Shown here: piece by piece, positions 17,289 to 29,359 of the stretch | Numbering within the stretch: position 1 is the stretch's first letter | Layout of the letters: every line of letters begins with the position of its first letter | NCBI GenBank assembly: GCA_963707895.1 | Contig: CAVPRS010000010.1 | Span: forward strand, 1 to 64,000 | Source: Fodinibacter sp963707895 | Lineage (GTDB): Bacteria; Actinomycetota; Actinomycetes; Actinomycetales; Dermatophilaceae | Length of the DNA: 64,000 nucleotides | Direction: 5' to 3' | Notes under the pieces: generated by a model | Told to the model about the DNA's origin: nothing | Seen by the model: only the letters and a program-made list of their open reading frames with translations | Database searches by the model: none | Made by a program: the position numbers and the translations under genes

Positions 17289-18232
17289 ACCGCCACCTGC
17301 TCTCCAGCGCCGACCTCACCCGCGACGACGTGCGCACCCTGCTCACCACGGCGGCCGAGATGCACGAGGTGCAGCACCGCGACGTCAAGAAGCTGCCCAC
17401 CCTGCGGGGGCGCACCGTCATCAACCTCTTCTTCGAGGACTCCACCCGCACCCGGTCCAGCTTCGAGATCGCGGGCAAGTGGATGTCGGCCGACACGATC
17501 AACATCACGGGCAAGGGCAGCTCGGCCAGCAAGGGCGAGTCGCTGCGCGACACGGTGCGCACGATCGACGCGATGTCGGTCGACGCCATCGTCATCCGCC
17601 ACATGGCCAGCGGGGCCGCGCACCAGGTGTCCCAGTGGGTCGACGCGAGCGTCATCAACGCCGGCGACGGCACCCACGAGCACCCGACCCAGGCCCTGCT
17701 CGACGCCTACACGATCGAGCAGCGGCTCGGCGACCTCGACGGGGCGCGGGTCGCGATCGTCGGCGACCTCACCCACAGCCGGGTCTTCCGCTCCAACGCG
17801 ATCACGCTGCGCACCCTCGGAGCGCACGTCACCCTCGTCGCCCCGCCGACGCTGATGCCGAGCGGCATCAGCGCCTGGGCGGCGGCCGACGGCCTCGAGC
17901 TCACCGACGACCTCGACGCCGTGCTCGCCTCGGGGCCCGACGCCGTGATGATGCTGCGGGTGCAGCGCGAGCGGATGAGCGGTGGCTTCTTCCCCACCGC
18001 CCGCGAGTACACCGTGGGCTTCGGCCTGACCCGCGAGCGCCTGCGGGCGCTCTCCGACGCCAACCCGGAGGCCGTCATCTGCCACCCCGGCCCGATGAAC
18101 CGCGGCCTCGAGATCAGCGCCGACGCCGCCGACGCCGCCCAGAGCCTGGTGCTCGACCAGGTCTCGGCCGGGGTGGCGGTGCGGATGTCGGTGCTCTACC
18201 ACCTCCTCGCCGGAGAGGGGGCGGTCGCGTGA
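17285..18232 (+). CDS. pyrB: aspartate carbamoyltransferase catalytic subunit
   Basis: Forms N-carbamoyl-L-aspartate from carbamoyl phosphate and aspartate. Carbamoyl-phosphate binding is shown by FFEDSTRTRSSFE, then GKGSSASKGESLRDT (Ser/Lys loop), RHMASGAAHQV, GDGTHEHPTQALLD and CHPGPMNRGLEI. The protein has 315 residues. There is no pyrI gene beside it, as usual in Actinobacteria. The GTG start overlaps the pyrR stop, and the stop overlaps pyrC. Confidence 0.97.
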   Translation: MNRHLLSSADLTRDDVRTLLTTAAEMHEVQHRDVKKLPTLRGRTVINLFFEDSTRTRSSFEIAGKWMSADTINITGKGSSASKGESLRDTVRTIDAMSVDAIVIRHMASGAAHQVSQWVDASVINAGDGTHEHPTQALLDAYTIEQRLGDLDGARVAIVGDLTHSRVFRSNAITLRTLGAHVTLVAPPTLMPSGISAWAAADGLELTDDLDAVLASGPDAVMMLRVQRERMSGGFFPTAREYTVGFGLTRERLRALSDANPEAVICHPGPMNRGLEISADAADAAQSLVLDQVSAGVAVRMSVLYHLLAGEGAVA

Positions 18233-19536
18233 GCGCCGTGCTCCTCACCGGGCCCACCTGGTACGCCGCCGACGGCACCGCGCAGCGCGGCGACGTGCTG
18301 CTGCGCGACGGCGTCGTCGCCGAGCTCGGCAGCGTCGAGGCACCGAAGGACGTCGAGCGGGTCGATGCCGACGGACTCACCCTGCTGCCCGGCTTCGTCG
18401 ACCTGCACACCCACCTGCGCGAGCCGGGCCGCGAGGACACCGAGACCATCGCGTCCGGCTCCCGGGCCGCCGCGGTCGGTGGCTACACGGCGGTGCTCGC
18501 CATGGCCAACACCACCCCGGTCACCGACACCGCCGAGGCGGCCGAGCGCATCCTCGACCTCGGCCTGGCCGCCGGGCGGGTCGACGTCGTGCCGGTCGGT
18601 GCGGTCACCAAGGGCCTGGAGGGAACCGAGCTCGCCGAGCTGGGCCTGATGCACCGCTCCCGCGCCGCCACGAAGGTCTTCTCCGACGACGGCCACTGCG
18701 TCGCCGACGGCCGGGTGATGCGGCGGGCCCTGGAGTACGTGCGGGCCTTCGACGGCGTGGTCTCGCAGCACAGCCAGGACCCCGCCCTGGCCGGCCCGCA
18801 GGCCTGCTGCCACGAGGGTGAGACCTCGGGTCGGCTGGGGCTGCCCGGCTGGCCGGCCGTCGCCGAGGCGAGCATCATCGCCCGTGACGCGCTCCTTGCC
18901 GAGCACACCCGCAGCCGGGTGCACGTGGCGCACGTCAGCACGGCCGAGGGCCTCGACGTCGTGCGCTGGGCGAAGGCGCGCGGCATCCGGATGACGGCCG
19001 AGGTCACCCCGCACCACCTGGCGCTGGGCACCGAGCTGCTCGCCGGGTACGACCCGGTCTACAAGGTCAACCCGCCGCTGCGGCCGGGCATCGACCGCGA
19101 GGCGCTCGTCGAGGGCCTGCTCGACGGCACCATCGACGCGATCGCCACCGACCACGCACCACACGCCCGGCACGACAAGGAGCACGCCTTCGTCGACGCG
19201 GCGTTCGGCATGCTCGGCCTCGAGACCGCCTTCGCGGTGGTGCACGACCTGCTCGTCGCCGACGGACGGCTCGGCTGGGCCGACCTCTCGCGGCTGATGT
19301 CGACCGGTCCGGCCCGCATCGCCGGTCTGGCCGACCACGGACACCCGGTCGCCGCCGGTGCACCCGCCAACCTCGTGCTCGTCGACCCCTCCGCCACGGT
19401 CGCCGTCGACCGCGACGCGTCGCAGTCCCTGTCCCGCAACACCCCGTGGCACGGCCACCGACTCGTCGGAGCCGTCCACACCACGATCCTGCGCGGCCGC
19501 GTCACGGCCCGCGGAGGGGAGCCCACCGCATGCTGA
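18229..19536 (+). CDS. pyrC: dihydroorotase
   Basis: Zinc amidohydrolase that closes N-carbamoylaspartate to dihydroorotate. It has the metal motif PGFVDLHTHLREPG, the region with further His ligands (QHSQDP and VHVAHVSTAEG), DAIATDHAPHARHDKE with the catalytic Asp, and VNPPLRPG. The 435-residue length is that of class I dihydroorotase. The GTG start overlaps pyrB by four bases; the stop lies within the first codons of carA. Confidence 0.97.
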   Translation: MSAVLLTGPTWYAADGTAQRGDVLLRDGVVAELGSVEAPKDVERVDADGLTLLPGFVDLHTHLREPGREDTETIASGSRAAAVGGYTAVLAMANTTPVTDTAEAAERILDLGLAAGRVDVVPVGAVTKGLEGTELAELGLMHRSRAATKVFSDDGHCVADGRVMRRALEYVRAFDGVVSQHSQDPALAGPQACCHEGETSGRLGLPGWPAVAEASIIARDALLAEHTRSRVHVAHVSTAEGLDVVRWAKARGIRMTAEVTPHHLALGTELLAGYDPVYKVNPPLRPGIDREALVEGLLDGTIDAIATDHAPHARHDKEHAFVDAAFGMLGLETAFAVVHDLLVADGRLGWADLSRLMSTGPARIAGLADHGHPVAAGAPANLVLVDPSATVAVDRDASQSLSRNTPWHGHRLVGAVHTTILRGRVTARGGEPTAC

Positions 19537-20668
19537 CCACCCGCGAGCCCGCAGTCCTGATCCTCGAGGACGGCCGCACCTTCACCGGCCGGGCCTACGG
19601 CCACCGGGGCACCACGGTCGGCGAGGCCGTCTTCTCCACCGGCATGACCGGGTACCAGGAGACCCTCACCGACCCCAGCTACCACCGCCAGGTCGTCGTC
19701 ATGACCGCCCCGCACGTCGGCAACACCGGCTGGAACGACGAGGACGACGAGTCGGGCCGGATCTGGGTCGCCGGCTACGTCGTGCGCGACCCGGCGCTGC
19801 GGCCGTCGAGCTGGCGCTCGCGGCGCTCCCTCGAGGACGAGCTCGACGCCCAGGGCGTCGTCGGCATCTGCGAGCTCGACACCAGGGCGCTCACCCGGCA
19901 CCTGCGCGAGCGCGGCGCCATGCGGGTCGGCATCTTCTCCGGGGATGCCGCGAGCGCGCCCCGCGAGCGGCTCCTCACCCAGGTCGTCGACTCACCGCCG
20001 ATGGAGGGCGCCTCGCTCGCCGAGCAGGTCGCCACCGACACGGCCTACGTGGTTCCGGCGGTGGGGGAGCGGCGCCTCACCGTGGCAGCGGTCGACCTCG
20101 GCATCAAGGCGATGACACCTCAGATGATGGCCGAGCGCGGCATCGAGGTGCACGTGCTGCCGGCAGCCGCGACGATCGACGAGGTCAGGGCGGTCGCGCC
20201 CGACGGCGTCTTCTTCTCCAACGGCCCCGGTGACCCGGCGACGGCCGAGGTCCAGGCCGGGCTGCTGCGTGCCGTGATGGACGACGGCATCCCCTACTTC
20301 GGCATCTGCTTCGGCAACCAGATCCTCGGCAAGGCGCTCGGGTTCGGCACCTACAAGCTCAAGTACGGCCACCGCGGCATCAACCAGCCGGTCATGGACC
20401 GCACGACCGGCAAGGTCGAGGTCACGGCGCACAACCACGGCTTCGCCGTCGACGCACCGCTCGACCGGCCCACCGAGACGCCGTGGGGCACGGCGACGGT
20501 GAGCCACGTCTGCCTCAACGACGACGTCGTCGAGGGGCTCGAGGTGCGCCGCGACGGGCGCCTGGTCGCCTTCTCGGTGCAGTACCACCCCGAGGCAGCG
20601 GCCGGCCCGCACGACGCCGCCTACCTCTTCGACAGGTTCGTCGACCTCATCCAAGGAGCCAACGCCTG

Positions 20669-20669
<1 letters not shown>
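19530..20669 (+). CDS. carA: carbamoyl-phosphate synthase small (glutaminase) subunit
   Basis: Hydrolyses glutamine and channels ammonia to CarB. The N-terminal domain has TGMTGYQETLTDPSYHRQ; the class I amidotransferase domain has VFFSNGPGDP, the nucleophile Cys in FGICFGNQILG, and the His/Glu pair in VQYHPEAAAGPHD. It is 379 residues long. The ATG overlaps the pyrC stop, and the TGA shares a base with the carB ATG (TGATG). Confidence 0.98.
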
Positions 20670-23976
<3,307 letters not shown>

Positions 23977-23980
<4 letters not shown>

Positions 23981-24849
23981 GCGGGGTGGTCCAGGTCACC
24001 GGTGAGCTGATCGCCACCCGCCGGGTCGGCGCCTACCACCACCTCACTCTCGTGGCGCCCGGCGTCGCCGAGCTCGCCCACCCGGGCCAGTTCGTCGCCC
24101 TGGCCGTCGGCGGCCCGACCTCGGCGAACCTGCTGCGCCGCTGCTTCTCGATCCACCGGGTCAAGCCGTCCGGCACCTACGGCGGCACCGTCGACGTCGT
24201 CGTCGCGGCCCACGGCCCGGGCACCGTGTGGCTCACCGGGCTGCGCGCCCACGACCCCGTCGACGTCGTCGGCCCCCTCGGCCGGCCGTTTCCGCTGCCC
24301 GCCGAACCGGTCGCCTGCGTCCTCGTCGGCGGTGGCTACGGCTCGGCACCGTTGTTCTGGCTGGCCGAGGCGCTGCGCGAGCGCGGCTGCCACGTCGAGA
24401 TGGTGCTCGGTGCCGCATCCGAGGACCGGCTGTTCGGGGTCGTCGAGGCGCGGCGCACGGCCGACGGCGTCACGGTCACCACCGACGACGGCTCCTCGGG
24501 ACGCCGAGGCTGGGTGAGCGACGTGCTCGGCGAGGTGATCGACCGCACCGGGGCCGGCGTGGTCTACGGCTGCGGGCCGATGGCGATGCTCCGCTCGGTC
24601 ACCGAGATCGCCGGCGCCCACGGCGCCGTGGCGCAGGTGGCCGTCGAGGAGTCGATGGCCTGCGGCGTCGGCGTCTGCATGACCTGCGTCATGCCGGTCA
24701 CCGGCAACGACGGAGTCACCCGGATGGTGCGCTCCTGCGTCGAGGGCCCGGTGTTCCGGGGCGACCGGGTGCGCTGGGACGCGTTCGGCGACGGCATCGG
24801 CCGGGTGCCCGGCGACGCGCTCGGGGCACCGCGGGCGGGTGGTCACTGA
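23977..24849 (+). CDS. pyrK: dihydroorotate dehydrogenase electron transfer subunit
   Basis: FAD and [2Fe-2S] protein that passes electrons from dihydroorotate dehydrogenase to NAD. FAD binding: LLRRCFSIH; NAD-domain loop: VLVGGGYGSAPLFWLAE and YGCGPMAMLRSV. The cluster ligands lie in CGVGVCMTCVMPV with a fourth Cys in MVRSCVEGP. It is 290 residues long. Its presence directly before pyrD predicts a class 1B heterotetrameric enzyme. Confidence 0.93.
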
Positions 24850-25808
24850 TGGTCGACATGGCGACCACGCTGGGCCCGGTGACCCTGCCGAACCCGCTGA
24901 TGACGGCATCCGGCTGCGCGGCGAACGGACAGGAGCTGCACCGCTTCTTCCCGGTGAGCGAGCTCGGCGCCTTCGTCACCAAGACGGTGATGGCGCAGCC
25001 GCGCTCGGGCCGGGGGACACCGCGGATGGCGGAGACGGCATCCGGGATGCTGAACTCGATCGGCCTGCAGGGGCCGGGCATCGACGCGTTCGTCGAGAAG
25101 GACCTCGCCTGGCTGCAGTCGGTGGGGGCGCGGGTCCTGGTGTCGATCGCCGGCAACACGGCCGAGGAGTTCGGCGACGTCGCCGAGCGGCTGGCCGCCA
25201 GCCCGGCCTTCGACGCGGTCGTGGGCGTCGAGGTCAACATCTCGTGCCCCAACGTCGCCAACCGCGGGCTGGTCTTCGCGTGCGACGCACTGTCGTCGGA
25301 ACGGGTCGTGCACCTGGTGCGCGAGCGGCTCCCCGAGGGCACACCGATGTTCGCCAAGCTGACCCCCGACGTCACCGACATCGTCACCATCGCCCACGCG
25401 GCGCTCAAGGCCGGCGCCGACGGCCTGACCATGATCAACACGCTGCTCGGCATGGTCATCGACACCGACCTGCTGCGGCCCCAGCTGGCCGGCGTCACCG
25501 GTGGCCTCTCCGGCCCCGCCGTGCGACCGGTCGCCGTGCGGGCCCTGTGGCAGGTCACCGCCGCGATGCGCGAGGGACGGCTGCCCTCGGCCCCGCTCAT
25601 CGGTGTCGGCGGCGTGCGCACCGGGCGCGACGCGCTCGAGCTCGTCGCCGCCGGCGCCAGCGCCGTGCAGGTCGGCACCGCCACCTTCAACGACCCGTGC
25701 GCACCACGCCGGGTCCTCGACGAGCTCGAGGCGGAGATCGCCCGGCACGGGTTCGTCCGCTTCGCCGACGTCGTCGGCATCGCCCACGAGAGGACGGCCC
25801 GCCCATGA
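24849..25808 (+). CDS. pyrD: dihydroorotate dehydrogenase, class 1B catalytic subunit
   Basis: FMN enzyme that oxidises dihydroorotate to orotate. It begins LGPVTLPNPLMTASGC; NSIGLQGPGID, the catalytic Cys in EVNISCPNVANRG, MFAKLTPDVTDI, and the FMN-phosphate loops IGVGGVRTGRDALELV and ASAVQVGTATF are present. It is 319 residues long. A Cys base and the adjacent pyrK are the marks of class 1B, as opposed to the membrane-bound class 2 enzyme. Confidence 0.96.
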   Translation: MVDMATTLGPVTLPNPLMTASGCAANGQELHRFFPVSELGAFVTKTVMAQPRSGRGTPRMAETASGMLNSIGLQGPGIDAFVEKDLAWLQSVGARVLVSIAGNTAEEFGDVAERLAASPAFDAVVGVEVNISCPNVANRGLVFACDALSSERVVHLVRERLPEGTPMFAKLTPDVTDIVTIAHAALKAGADGLTMINTLLGMVIDTDLLRPQLAGVTGGLSGPAVRPVAVRALWQVTAAMREGRLPSAPLIGVGGVRTGRDALELVAAGASAVQVGTATFNDPCAPRRVLDELEAEIARHGFVRFADVVGIAHERTARP

Positions 25809-26668
25809 GCCAGACGCCCACCCCCTACGGCGACCGACTGCGCGCGGCCATGGACGCGCTCGGCCCGTTCTGCCCGGGCATCGACCCGCACGCCGCCCTG
25901 CTCGACCAGTGGGGGCTGCCCGACACCGTGGGCGGCCTCGAGACCTTCGCGATGACCTGCGTCGAGGCGTTCGGGGGAGCCGTGGCGGCGGTCAAGCCGC
26001 AGTCGGCGTTCTTCGAGCGGTTCGGCTCGGCCGGGGTGGCCGTGCTCGAGCGCACTCTCGCCGGGCTGCGTGACACCGGCACGCTCTCGCTGCTCGACGT
26101 CAAGCGCGGCGACATCGGCACGACGATGGCCGGCTACGCCCACGCCTACCTCTCCGACCACTCACCGCTGCGGGCCGACGCCATCACGGTCAGCCCCTTT
26201 CTCGGCTACGAGTCCCTGCGCCCGGCGCTCGACCTCGCCGCCGAGACGGGTCGGGGTGTGTTCGTGCTGACCCTGACCTCCAACCCCGAAGGCCCGTCGG
26301 TGCAGCACGCGACCCACGAGGGGGCGAGCGTCGCGGCATCCGTCGTGGCAGGCGTGTCCCGCGACAACGCGGCTGCCGCGGCATCCGGGCGGCTGGGAAG
26401 CGTCGGGATGGTGGTCGGGGCGACGGTCGGCAGCGCGGTCGCCGACCTCGGGCTCGACCTCACCGGCTCGGCCGGCCCGCTGCTCGCACCGGGCCTCGGG
26501 GCGCAGGGCGGCACGGCCGCGGCCCTGCGCGCGACCTTCGGCTCGGCGCTGCCCCAGGTGCTCGGCACGAGCAGCCGCGAGGTGCTCGTGGCCGGGCCCG
26601 ACGCCGTCGCGCTGCGCGACGCCGCACGCCGCGCCGCCGACGACCTCACCACCACCCTGGCGGGCTGA
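25805..26668 (+). CDS. pyrF: orotidine 5'-phosphate decarboxylase, type 2
   Basis: Last step to UMP. The 287-residue protein is the longer, mycobacterial-type form: FCPGIDPHAALLDQWGL, VKPQSAFFERFGSAG, the catalytic LLDVKRGDIGTTMAGYA, TVSPFLGYESLRP, FVLTLTSNPEG and LAPGLGAQGGTAAALR. The start is the ATG at 25805, overlapping pyrD by four bases. A hairpin follows the stop, closing the pyr operon. Confidence 0.96.
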   Translation: MSQTPTPYGDRLRAAMDALGPFCPGIDPHAALLDQWGLPDTVGGLETFAMTCVEAFGGAVAAVKPQSAFFERFGSAGVAVLERTLAGLRDTGTLSLLDVKRGDIGTTMAGYAHAYLSDHSPLRADAITVSPFLGYESLRPALDLAAETGRGVFVLTLTSNPEGPSVQHATHEGASVAASVVAGVSRDNAAAAASGRLGSVGMVVGATVGSAVADLGLDLTGSAGPLLAPGLGAQGGTAAALRATFGSALPQVLGTSSREVLVAGPDAVALRDAARRAADDLTTTLAG

Positions 26669-26685
26669 GCCGGAACCGGCCGGCA

Positions 26686-26703
26686 CGCCCCTGACCGGGG
26701 GCG
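26686..26703. terminator. hairpin after pyrF
   Basis: CGCCCC and GGGGCG pair around a six-base loop, 17 bases after the pyrF stop. A second short hairpin (GCCGG/CCGGC) lies just before it. No T-run. Confidence 0.5.
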
Positions 26704-26755
26704 ACGTCCCCGACGACGTGCCGTTTCGTGGGTCGTGGCGGAGGGCCCGTCGCGA

Positions 26756-26761
26756 TAGAGT
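26756..26761 (+). promoter_or_regulatory. candidate -10 box for mihF-gmk-rpoZ-coaBC
   Basis: TAGAGT at 26756-26761, about 60 bases before the mihF start and after the pyrF hairpin. Confidence 0.4.
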
Positions 26762-26822
26762 CGACGGCGTACAGCCGGGTGTTGAGAAGCCAGCGCCTGC
26801 ATGTCGACGAAGGATTTCTCCT

Positions 26823-27140
26823 GTGGCTCTTCCGCCGCTCACCCCCGAACAGCGCGCCGCGGCACTCCAGAAGGCAGCGGCCTCACGACGCGAGCGCGCC
26901 GAGGTCAAGCACCGCCTCAAGCACTCCGGCGTCACCCTCGGCGAGGTCATCTCCACCGGCAAGTCCAACGACGTGATCGGGAAGATGCGCGTCTCCGCCC
27001 TCCTCGAGTCCATGCCCGGCGTCGGCCGGGTGCGCGCCCGCCAGATCATGGAGGAGGTCGGCATCTCCGAGAGCCGCCGCGTGCGCGGCCTCGGCCAGAA
27101 CCAGGTCGCCGCCCTCCTCGATCGTTTCGGGCGGTCGTGA
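26823..27140 (+). CDS. mihF: integration host factor MihF
   Basis: Actinobacterial DNA-bending nucleoid protein, unrelated to E. coli IHF, needed for phage integration in mycobacteria and essential there. The 105-residue product has LPPLTPEQRAAALQKAA, VKHRLKHSGVTLGEVI and the helix-hairpin-helix-type segment LLESMPGVGRVRARQIMEEVGI, then RRVRGLGQNQVAALL. The GTG start follows AAGGA. It sits before gmk as in other Actinobacteria. Confidence 0.95.
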   Translation: MALPPLTPEQRAAALQKAAASRRERAEVKHRLKHSGVTLGEVISTGKSNDVIGKMRVSALLESMPGVGRVRARQIMEEVGISESRRVRGLGQNQVAALLDRFGRS

Positions 27141-27718
27141 CGGGAGCCTCCCGCCTCACCGTCCTCGCCGGACCGACGGCCGTCGGCAAGGGGACCGTCG
27201 CGGCCTACGTGCGGCAGCACCACCCCGAGGTCTGGCTCTCCGTCTCGGCGACCACCCGTCGTCCCCGCCCCGGTGAGGTCGACGGCATCCACTACCACTT
27301 CGTGTCCGACGCGGAGTTCGAGCGGATGGCGGCCGACCGCGAGCTGCTCGAGTGGGCCGTGGTGCACGGCCGCGCCAGGTACGGCACGCCGCGGGCACCC
27401 GTGGAGCAGGCCCTGGCGGCCGGTCGACCGGCGCTGCTCGAGATCGACCTCCAGGGCGCCCGGCAGGTGCGCGAGAGCATGCCGGAGGCCCTCTTCGTCT
27501 TCCTCGCCCCTCCCACGTGGGAGGAGCTGGTGCGCCGGCTGGTCGGCCGCGGCACCGAGGAGGCCGAGGAACGCGAGGCCCGGCTGGCCACCGCCCGGGT
27601 CGAGCTGGCGGCCGCCGAGGAGTTCGACGTGACCGTGCTCAACGACGACGTTCGGCGCGCGGCCGAGGAACTCGTATCATTGATGAGATCACCCGTACCC
27701 GAAGCGAAGCGAGACTGA
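27137..27718 (+). CDS. gmk: guanylate kinase
   Basis: Phosphorylates GMP to GDP. P-loop: VLAGPTAVGKGTV; GMP-binding: SVSATTRRPRPGEVDGIHYHFVS; and LLEWAVVHGRARYGTP and LEIDLQGARQVRE. The 193-residue length is normal. The GTG start overlaps the mihF stop; the C-terminal tail (MRSPVPEAKRD) ends three bases before rpoZ. Confidence 0.97.
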   Translation: MTGASRLTVLAGPTAVGKGTVAAYVRQHHPEVWLSVSATTRRPRPGEVDGIHYHFVSDAEFERMAADRELLEWAVVHGRARYGTPRAPVEQALAAGRPALLEIDLQGARQVRESMPEALFVFLAPPTWEELVRRLVGRGTEEAEEREARLATARVELAAAEEFDVTVLNDDVRRAAEELVSLMRSPVPEAKRD

Positions 27719-27721
27719 CGC

Positions 27722-27985
27722 GTGTCCGGAACCAAGGCCGACCCCATCGGCATCACCAACCCGCCGATCGACGAGCTGCTGGAGCGTGCGGACTCCAAGT
27801 ACGCCCTCGTCCTCTACTCGGCGAAGCGGGCCCGGCAGATCAACGCCTACTACGCCCAGCTCCAGGAGGGCCTGCTCGAGTACGTCGGCCCGCTGGTCGA
27901 CTCCGAGGTGCACGAGAAGCCGATGTCCATCGCGCTGCGCGAGATCAACGAGGGGCTGCTGACCTCCACTCCCACCGAGGAGTGA
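27722..27985 (+). CDS. rpoZ: RNA polymerase omega subunit
   Basis: Small RNA polymerase subunit that helps assembly of beta'. The 87 residues read GITNPPIDELLERADSKYALVLYSAKRARQ (split here as family core) and LLEYVGPLVDSEVHEKPMSIALREI. The GTG start is three bases after gmk, and coaBC starts four bases after the stop, so the four genes are one transcription unit. Confidence 0.97.
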   Translation: MSGTKADPIGITNPPIDELLERADSKYALVLYSAKRARQINAYYAQLQEGLLEYVGPLVDSEVHEKPMSIALREINEGLLTSTPTEE

Positions 27986-27989
27986 CCGC

Positions 27990-29267
27990 GTGAGGGTCGT
28001 CCTCGGGGTCGCCGGGGGCATCGCGGCGTACAAGGCCTGCTCGCTCCTGCGACTGCTCACCGAGGGCGGCCACGACGTCACCGTCGTGCCCACGGCATCC
28101 GCGCTGCACTTCGTCGGCGAGGCCACCTGGTCGGCCCTGTCCGGCAAGCCGGTGCACACCGACGTGTGGTCCGACATCACGCAGGTCCCGCACGTGCGGA
28201 TCGGCCAGCAGGCCGACCTCGTCGTCGTCGCGCCCGCCACCGCCGACCTGCTGGCCCGCGCCGCGACCGGCCAGGCCGACGACCTGCTCACCACCGTGCT
28301 GCTCACGGCCCGCTGCCCGGTGGTCATGGCACCGGCCATGCACACCGAGATGTGGGAGCACCCCGCCACCCAGGCCAACGTCGCCACGCTCACCGAACGC
28401 GGCGTGCACGTCGTGCCGCCCGCCTCCGGTCGCCTGACCGGCCGCGACACCGGCCCGGGGCGCCTTCCCGAGCCCGAGGACCTGTACGCCGTGTGCGAGC
28501 GCGAGCTGGCCCGCGCGGCCGGCGACGCCGCGCACGCGGCGGCCCACGCCACATCCGCCCACGGCCGCGTGCCCGGCGACCTGGCCGGGCGACGGGTCGT
28601 CGTCAGCGCCGGCGGCACCCGCGAGCCGCTCGACCCGGTGCGCTACCTCGGCAACCGCTCGTCGGGCAAGCAGGGCTACGCCCTGGCCCGCGCGGCGGCC
28701 GAGCGCGGCGCCGAGGTGACCCTCGTCTCGTCGTCGTCGCTGCCCGCCCCCGACGGCGTCACCGTGGTGCCGGTCGAGACGGCCCTGCAGCTGCAGGCGG
28801 CGGTCACCGAGGCCGTGCGCCACGCCGACGTCGTCGTCATGGCGGCCGCCGTGGCCGACTTCCGGCCGGCCAGCTACGCCGGTTCCAAGATCAAGAAGAC
28901 GCACGTGGCGGGGGATGACGGCGCCGCCGACGAGTCGGCGCCCACCGTCGAGCTCGTGCGCAACCCCGACGTCCTCGCCGGACTGGTCGCCGCCCGGGGA
29001 GGCGCTCGTTCGCCCGTGATCGTGGGGTTCGCCGCCGAGACCGGCGATGCCGAGGGCTCGGTGCTCGACCACGCCCGCGAGAAGCTGGCCCGCAAGGGCT
29101 GCGACCTGCTCGTCGTCAACGAGGTCGGCACCGACACGACCTTCGGCCACGACGACAGCACGGTGCACCTGCTGCGCCCGGGCACCGACGACGCGACCCA
29201 GGTGGGCCCGGCATCCAAGCTGGTGGTGGCGCACGCCGTCTGGGACGCCGTGCTGCCGCTGCTCTGA
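27990..29267 (+). CDS. coaBC: bifunctional phosphopantothenoylcysteine decarboxylase / phosphopantothenate--cysteine ligase
   Basis: Two steps of coenzyme A synthesis. The N-terminal CoaC flavoprotein domain has GVAGGIAAYKACSLLR, the active-site His in QVPHVRIGQQADLVVVAPAT and VMAPAMHTEMWEHPA. The C-terminal CoaB domain has VVSAGGTREPLDPVRYLGNRSSGKQG, MAAAVADFRP with SKIKK, and DLLVVNEVG. It is 425 residues long, and intact. A 62-base palindrome follows. Confidence 0.97.
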   Translation: MRVVLGVAGGIAAYKACSLLRLLTEGGHDVTVVPTASALHFVGEATWSALSGKPVHTDVWSDITQVPHVRIGQQADLVVVAPATADLLARAATGQADDLLTTVLLTARCPVVMAPAMHTEMWEHPATQANVATLTERGVHVVPPASGRLTGRDTGPGRLPEPEDLYAVCERELARAAGDAAHAAAHATSAHGRVPGDLAGRRVVVSAGGTREPLDPVRYLGNRSSGKQGYALARAAAERGAEVTLVSSSSLPAPDGVTVVPVETALQLQAAVTEAVRHADVVVMAAAVADFRPASYAGSKIKKTHVAGDDGAADESAPTVELVRNPDVLAGLVAARGGARSPVIVGFAAETGDAEGSVLDHAREKLARKGCDLLVVNEVGTDTTFGHDDSTVHLLRPGTDDATQVGPASKLVVAHAVWDAVLPLL

Positions 29268-29291
29268 GCCGCACCCCTGGCCGGTCAGCCG

Positions 29292-29353
29292 GTCGAGAGT
29301 AGAGAACACGCCGCCGCGGAAAGCTCCGCAGCGGCGTGTTCTCTACTCTCGAC
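29292..29353. terminator. 62-bp near-perfect palindrome between convergent genes
   Basis: A 23-base arm at 29292-29314 pairs perfectly with 29331-29353; after one mismatch a further GCGGA/TCCGC pair extends the stem to 28 of 29 base pairs with a short loop. The arms include AGTAGAGAACACG, much richer in A/T than the surroundings. It fills nearly the whole gap between coaBC and the convergent coiled-coil gene, so a bidirectional terminator is the simplest reading, but its length exceeds what termination needs. Confidence 0.7.
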
Positions 29354-29359
29354 GAGGCG

